Source: Azolla caroliniana (Eukaryota > Polypodiophyta). Taken from it: 64,000 nucleotides of DNA. Within the stretch, counting starts at the first letter, position 1; each line of letters opens with the position of its first letter. Below the pieces are notes generated by a model that did no database searches, was not told where the DNA came from, and saw only the letters and a list, made by a program, of their open reading frames with translations. The position numbers and the translations under genes were made by a program. Positions 57,640 through 64,000 of this stretch are shown here, piece after piece. The stretch spans positions 1,488,001 to 1,552,000 of the forward strand of contig JBHGNT010000017.1 of NCBI GenBank assembly GCA_043228905.1. The letters run 5' to 3'.

Positions 57640-59750
57640 GCTAGAAATCTCAATATTGTACTTGACTTTCACACCTTTGTCGGGGATCGAACATGTGTCA
57701 CCCGTGTGACAAACAAGAATACTCGCCACTATAATGAGTGTAATCTTTCCCTTGTGAACATTGGATATAGCCAGAAACTCTCTTACTTTGGTTTTCTTGA
57801 AAAAATTGGACTATAGCTCATTACATAGAAGACTTAAGATAAATCCTAAGTTAGGTTTTTGCAAATAGAAGCTTGGATTTTATTATTGGCACACAAAAGC
57901 TCGTGAGACCTGTCTTTTCCTTCAATATCCTTCCTATCCTACACTCTAATTGTTTGGTTTGTCATCAATAAAAAGGTAGTCATCATCTCCGCTCTCGAAG
58001 CACTCTAACTTTAACATCTCTCATTACCGATTTGATACTATTTATTTCTTGGTTTAATCGAGTATTGTCTAGTCTTGTGAGATAAATACATGTACTCAAT
58101 TTTTGTTAGGAGTGCCTAGCACCTTGAAGAGAACACGTGCTGCAATGCGAGTATGGGCAATAATCTCAAATTTGGACTAACTTTTACGTCGTTGCAAGGA
58201 TCAAACCCCGGTCACCTATGTGATGGGTGGGAATACTCATCACTATATTACTTTCAATGGTCATCTAATGCAATCTTTTCTATGTGAACATTTATTTAGT
58301 CAAAAACTCTTCTTTTGATTCTCCTTCCATGATTGAAGTTTAGCTCACTAAATAAGATACTTAGGATAAGTACCAAGTTACCTTTTTTCAAATACAAACT
58401 TGGATTTGGAATAAAAAAGCTTGTGAGATGTATGTCTTTTCCTTGAATATCCTTCCTATCCTATACTCTAATTGTTTGTATGGTCGTCAATAGAAAGGTA
58501 GTCATCATCAAAGGTAGTCATCATTTTCGCACTCGGAGCAATATAACTTTAATATCTCTCATTACCAATATGATTCTATATATTTCCTAGAGTGTTTGGT
58601 CTTGTGAGATAAATACATGTACTCAAAATTATGTTAGGAGTGCCTAGCACCTTAAAGAGAACATGTGTTGCAATGTGGGTATGGGCAACAATCTCAAATT
58701 TGGACTGACTTTTATGCAGTTGCAAAGATCGAACACAAGTCACTCATGTGATGAATACTTATCACTATACTACAACGATACATGCATACTTTGTTTTCAA
58801 TAGCCATCTTATGCAATCTTTTCCATGAATGTTTATTTAGTCAAAAACTCTTCTTTTGATTCTTCTTGCATGATTGAAGTTTAGCTCACTAATAAGAGAC
58901 TTAAGATAAGTACCAAGTTACCCTTTTGCAAATACAAGCTTGGATTTTATTGTTGAAACAAAAAAGCTCGTGAGACATGTATTTTCCTTGAATATCCTTC
59001 CTATCCTATACTCTAATTGTTTGTATTGTCGTCAATAGAAAGGTAGTCATCATCTTCGCTCTCGAAGCAATCTAACTTTAATATCTCTCATTACCAATTT
59101 GATTCTATATAATTCCTAGATCTGGTCTTGTGAGATAAATGCATGTACTCATATTCTGTTAGGGGTGCCTAGCACCTTGAAGAGAATATGTGGTACAATG
59201 CCAGTTTAAGCAACGATCTCAAATTTGTATTGACTTTTAAGCTATTGTAGGGGATTGAACCCGGGTCACCCATTTGACAAGCCGGAATAATCACCACTAA
59301 ACAACAAGCCATGTGTACATTGGTTTCAATAATTATCTAATTCAAACTTTTCCATGTGAACATTTATTTAGTCAAAAACTTTTCTTTTTATTTTCCTTGC
59401 ATGTTTAAAGTTTAGGTTGCTATATAAGAGACTTAAGAAAAGTACCACGTTATGTTTTTGCAAATACTAGCTTGGATTTTATTGTTGGAACAAAAAAACT
59501 TGTGAGACATGTCTTTTCCTTGAATATTCTTCCTATCCTACACTCTAATTGTTTGGATTGTTGTCAATAAAAAGGTAGTCATCATCTTTGTTCTCAAAGT
59601 AATATAGGTTTAACATTTCTCATTACCAATTTGTTTCTATTTATTTCCTCATTCAATATGAGATAAGTACATGTATTCAAAATTGTTAGGAGTGCATAGT
59701 ATCTTTAAGAGAAATGAGGTTGAATGCAAGTATGAGCAACAAACTTTCTC
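57640..59750. repeat. ~530-bp tandem repeat, about 4 units
   Basis: The phrase TCCTTGAATATCCTTCC or a close variant recurs at about 57920, 58442, 58984 and 59515, a period of 520-540 bp. Each unit also has TGTTAGGAGTGCCTAGCACC and a GGATCGAACCC-like phrase resembling a reverse tRNA B box. Units are well diverged. No open frame spans them. The origin is probably a decayed LTR or TRIM-type element amplified in tandem. Confidence 0.85.
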
Positions 59751-60570
59751 GACGTTACCTCAATGAGTATCAAAAAATGAAGCATGTACTTCTCTCAATC
59801 ATTTATCTATAGAATTCCCCTTCATGTTGATCTCTCAAACGAAATCCTTTACTATACTCAACACCCACTATCGACGCAATGTTAGAATCCTAGCCCTTCC
59901 AGAGTGGTATCTCACTGATGGCTCAGGCCCCTCCTAGCCCTTCCACCTAAGCTGCACAAGAAGAGCTCGAAGCCAATCCCAGGGATCAGTGAAGCTTCAT
60001 AGAGTCTTTCTGTCCACGTGTGGGTAGTCCGCATCTTCACAGACATGTCTATTTCACCGAGTCGTGCTTGACATTTGTCGGAGAAAGCACACAAATGTTG
60101 AACTCAAAACATAAATAGAACTTCCTATTGTTGGCCATTACCGTTAGAGATTCCCTGATTTCCTGCTTCAAATCCAACACCAATTCCAACCTTTACTGAG
60201 TATGAATCTATGCTTGTTAAGGATCTATATTTCCTGGCCCAACCACCATCTTATGAAAGTATAGATGGGCAGGTACACAAGTTCACAAAATAACTCTTCC
60301 TACTTTAAGCAGTCAACTGATAATGCAACCATCATATTCTTATACAATGAAGATAGATCATTTGTAAGCTATTTTGAGTTGCCCATGGTTAAATTCGTTT
60401 TGAAATAACAAAGGTCACCTTCAAATAGCATGTGAAATAGCATAGGAAACGAAGGCTGTTGGACATAGCATAGAAAGAATACCTATGACAAAATTCAATC
60501 TAAAATAACGAAGGCTAGTTTCAAATGTGTATGGTAGAAAGCATACACGACCCAGAGTACGCCAGAAAAA
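59751..60570. other. no gene seen
   Basis: A slightly GC-richer stretch at 59880-60095 on the minus strand could be a retroelement scrap, but I cannot assign it. The rest is AT-rich spacer. Confidence 0.4.
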
Positions 60571-60785
60571 GAATCCTTATTTTAAATCAAAATTAAAATT
60601 CCTGCGTTGTGCAAATTCCAATATATATGCACAGCAGATTCCAGCTTCCATTCTGAACAGAATTCAGAATTGTGTATAAAGAATCCTTATTTTAAATCAA
60701 AATTAAAATTCCTGTGTTGTGCAAATTCCAATATATATGCACAGTAGATTCCAGGTTCCATTCTGAACAGAATTCAGAATATTGT
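60571..60785. repeat. 110-bp tandem duplication
   Basis: Two copies starting GAATCCTTATTTTAAATC at 60571 and 60681, nearly identical, with an exact 110-base offset. Confidence 0.9.
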
Positions 60786-61820
60786 GTATTGTTCTAATTA
60801 TACAAGCCATAAGAGAAAAGAATGTCATATGCTGCTTATCATATGGCATACATTGGCGTCCATTTTTTAACTAAAATAAAAGAAGGCAATGGGCAAGAAT
60901 AACTTAAAACCATTCAGACATGAATAGAATCCACAACAGCAGAACTAGTCAATCACATATTTCAATATTAAAGGATATGCAAAAATTTAAGAAGCCAGTT
61001 CCAAGCAGAGCATTAAGTTGCTTTTAAGTACAGTAAATTAAAGAGATCTGTATGTGCTGACAATGATCTCTAAAACCATGCATTCACCATCCACTTCTGA
61101 TATATATGATGTTCATCTGCTTCCCATGGGAGGCCTACTCCTTTCCATGACGTAGAATAACAGAGCTCTAAGCATCCAAAAATCTCCTGTTTAGCTGTGG
61201 CATGTAGATTTGATAAGGAAGACTAATGTCGAACTTCAACAATCAGGCACAAAACTTCACTTTGGCTTCGAACACTAACCAGTGATAGCTATATATAGAA
61301 CATATATAGAGCTATCCATATATTACATTATAGATAGCTATCAACCAATATCCTGAAGAAATGAATAGATAAGTTTAAGACCACCTTCATCCACCGTAAC
61401 CAAAAGGCCTTGTCTGTTAGAAACTGCTGCTGCTCTGAGACTACTCAAACAGCCGTGTATAACTGTTTCTGCGGATAACCATCCTCGTCAATTGTAACTG
61501 GCTTTTATATCCTAACACTAGAATCATTCTATAGATGTCACCTAGACAGCCACCCATACATAATAAACCTACAGACCACACAACCAAAAGACACTCATAA
61601 AAAACAGAAGGGAAAGCATGCAACAAAATTTCTAAGCACGATGTTATATATGAGCAGAGAGCAAAAATAAAATAAAGACACGATAGGCTTGGCTCTGCTG
61701 ATCATGGCCCAACTTTTATCCAGCATCCTGCAAAGAGTGAAGGAGTCAATTAAATGATAAAATATAGGTGGAACAAATCTCTAGAATGAATTAATAATAA
61801 TTACCTGTGGGTTTCAACTT
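60786..61820. other. spacer and probable SR45-like 3' UTR
   Basis: No coding sequence. On the minus strand, about 14 bases after the SR45-like stop, CCCACAG is followed by GTAATTATT, a possible donor for an intron in the 3' untranslated region, so the transcript probably extends past 61700. Confidence 0.45.
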
Positions 61821-63912
61821 CTAATGACTACTTTTAGACGGAGATGGTGAGCTGCTTCTGCTGCTAGGACTACTGCTTTCTCTTGGTCTACACACATTTT
61901 CATTATTGTTAAAATCCTATTCCAAAACTAAATTGAAGATTGTAAGAAAGCTTCGAACTACCTCCTGGGGCTCCTGCTTTTAGAGGACTTTCTAAGGGGT
62001 CGTGGAGACCTCTGCAAACAATATTAACAAATCTGCTTTACTCATAGGTCTAAAATATTAAAAATTTCAGAATTTCATATATTAAAGCTAATGATAAGGA
62101 CCTTTCGAACTGGTGATGGTGATGAGTATGAACTTGATCTTCCACGCCGTCTAACTGGAGACCGTGCCCTATTCACCAGAAACCGAGTTAGTTTCCCTTC
62201 GTTATCAAAAAATATAAGGCATTCGATTTAGATGTCATGTACCTTCTGGGTGCTGAGCGAGAGCGAGACCTCAAAGGACGCCGAGGCGGAGATCTTGATC
62301 GTCTTCGGATAGGTGGTGACCTTCGAGGGGGAGAGCGCACACGTCTAGCTGGGGGCGGAGACCTTCATCACCAATTGAGAGTTAAATTAAAAAATATTCT
62401 TTGGGCATAATGTAAACTACAATGATAGGCCATAAGTTGTAGCACAGGAACAAATCTAAAGTGTGCAACCGATAAACTGTAAAGAACAAGTGGGTGTAAG
62501 TCAGTTGGTAAAGGGTTCAACCCAACCCATAAATACATCACTAGGTTTACACAGAGAAATAGCAAAATAGGTCAGTTATGAACCCAATGCTTGAGAATGA
62601 CCCATCACGAACATAGGCCTGTCCATGTAAAAAGAAAACTGTAAAATAAAATATAGAAACAGTTACCTCCTTCGTAGCACAGGGGATCTTTGCCTCACTG
62701 GACTTCCTCTTCCTCGGCGGGGAGATCTACATGGCACAGGTATACTGATTCACTTACTTTTATCTACACAAGTAATACCGAAAACAAAAATCGATTTCAA
62801 AAGAAAAATTACCTGATAGGTGATCTCCGCCTTCTACGTGGTGGTGATGGGGATCTCCTCCTTGGAGAACTAGCAGGAGGATGACGGGCACCTTCAGGAC
62901 CTCTCCGCCTTGGTGAAACCCCTCGTCGCCTCTCAGCAGATGGAGACCTCCGTCGTAGTGCTGGCGATGGTGACTTTCTACGTGGAGCTATAATTGAATG
63001 AACCAAAGCCAACTCAGTGCCAAGACATATACTTCGAGAAAATGTTCCCAGTGAGTGATTTTAAGCTATATATTTATCAACAGTACATATCATCATTGAA
63101 GTAACAGTCGTATCAATGCAGTTGTGCAAAAGCATTAAGTCTACACACTCCCAAAACTAGATTCAGTATAAATACATTTGAAGTATTCGGTCACAGAACC
63201 TGAAGCCCAGTAAGAGATACAAAGTCTAGTAAAAGATACTTCACAACCATTGAAGGCTATGCTTATGTAGTTGACACATCCCAAACAACACAATAAAAAA
63301 CCCCTAGAATCCACAGACACGAAAAATTGGTCAACTATTCTGTAGATGGTTAGCCTACAAAGTCACAATACACTAGTAATGAATGGTACTAAAAATAGCA
63401 TACATTCTCGACGTCGAGAAAGACCATCTTTCTCCCCTTCGCCTTGGTTAGTTGCTCTTCCACCTGAACTCTTTCTTGAGGGCAGTGGATCCTGTTTAGG
63501 AGGTGGTGATGGTTTCTTTGTAGGAAGAAGTCCAAACTTTATATTAATTATGTTGCCATCAATTTGGCCCTGCAACAGAAAAGTTATAATTCGATGGAGT
63601 TAATCACCCATTAGAATCCCTGAACAATTTTTCATGCCAAAAATAATAGGCATTATTCCATGCTCATCCATTAGAATACTTTGCAAGACTATCATCTACA
63701 TACTTCATGAAGGTGGAGTTGAGCCTTTACAGCATCTGCCTTATTTTTGAAAAACACATATCCATATCCCCTAGGGAGTTGAACCTGAAATAAACCAGGA
63801 AATCACTGAATATTTGTGCGCAAAACAGATTGAAAATATGGTAACAAAAGGGCCCAAAAAATTACCTGTCTATCCATAGCAAGCTCTACCTTCACAATAT
63901 CCCCATAATTAC
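61821..63912 (-). CDS. SR45: SR45/RNPS1-like splicing factor (5' end outside window)
   Basis: Nine minus-strand exons are visible: 63912-63866, 63784-63704, 63569-63404, 62987-62813, 62726-62667, 62362-62243, 62168-62102, 62011-61962 and 61887-61821. Phases agree throughout and give about 277 residues. The first two and the start of the third complete an RNA-recognition motif, with ELAMDRQ, QLPRGYGYVFF and GQIDGNIINIKFG. The remaining exons code for an Arg/Ser/Pro-rich RS domain with repeated SPRRR, SPPRR and RRSRSPP units, ending SPSPSKSSH. SR45 is a nuclear splicing activator and exon-junction-associated protein. The N-terminal RS domain and the first half of the RRM lie beyond base 64000, since sequence from 63913 to the edge is intron. 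The many short RS exons are typical sites for alternative splicing in this gene. Confidence 0.93.
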
Positions 63913-64000
63913 CTAGATACATAAAAAGCATAACATCATTGGCTTGCAAAACCAAAATTCTGTTAGGAGATAAAGAACAAGAATGTTCATATTTTATAAG

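Overview
The window is nuclear DNA from a land plant, almost certainly a vascular plant. It is AT-rich, has short GT-AG introns, and carries plant LTR retrotransposons primed by initiator tRNA-Met. Its host genes are plant families: family-1 UDP-glycosyltransferases with a PSPG box, a SIS3-type membrane RING-H2 ligase, and an SR45/RNPS1 splicing factor. I cannot name the species.

Left part (1-23 kb). This is a graveyard of UGT fragments and nested retrotransposons. A Ty3/gypsy gag-protease remnant (2.5-15.5 kb, plus strand) is split by a solo LTR (3386-4037) and by two young Ty1/copia insertions, copia-1 (4741-9540) and copia-2 (9987-15422), each with near-identical LTRs and a 5-bp target duplication. 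An older copia relic (16.15-19.46 kb), a UGT tail fragment, a promoter-like segment with a heat-shock-element array, a gypsy gag with its LTR, a 4 x 137-bp tandem repeat and the tail of a LINE follow.

Middle part (23.8-44.6 kb). Two intact two-exon UGT genes (23855-25885 and 42655-44538, plus strand) flank a block of mobile DNA. Both UGTs keep a perfect 44-residue PSPG box but lack the usual catalytic His and Asp. Between them lies a minus-strand gypsy element whose integrase (28.4-29.5 kb) and gag (40.55-41.15 kb) are separated by about 11 kb of foreign DNA. That insert holds two arrays of palindromes with arms GAACTCGATAC/GTATCGAGTTC, a five-exon gene resembling a DNA N6-adenine/N4-cytosine methyltransferase, two copies (one decayed, one nearly full length) of a DUF7869-like transposase-type gene, and a hAT element with a perfect 8-bp target duplication that carries a glutaredoxin-like gene fragment. 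This methyltransferase, transposase and palindrome assembly is the strongest candidate for an undescribed system.

Right part (45-64 kb). Ordinary host genes: an alkaline-phosphatase-superfamily-like gene (minus), a complete ten-exon SIS3 orthologue (plus) with G-box and telo-box upstream, a 4 x ~530-bp tandem repeat, and the 3' two-thirds of an SR45-like gene (minus) that runs off the right edge.

Duplicated flanks at 15.5, 26.1 and 44.75 kb, with a stray copy of the last exon of the phosphatase-like gene at 27.0 kb, show that the UGT cluster grew by segmental duplication before the mobile elements arrived.
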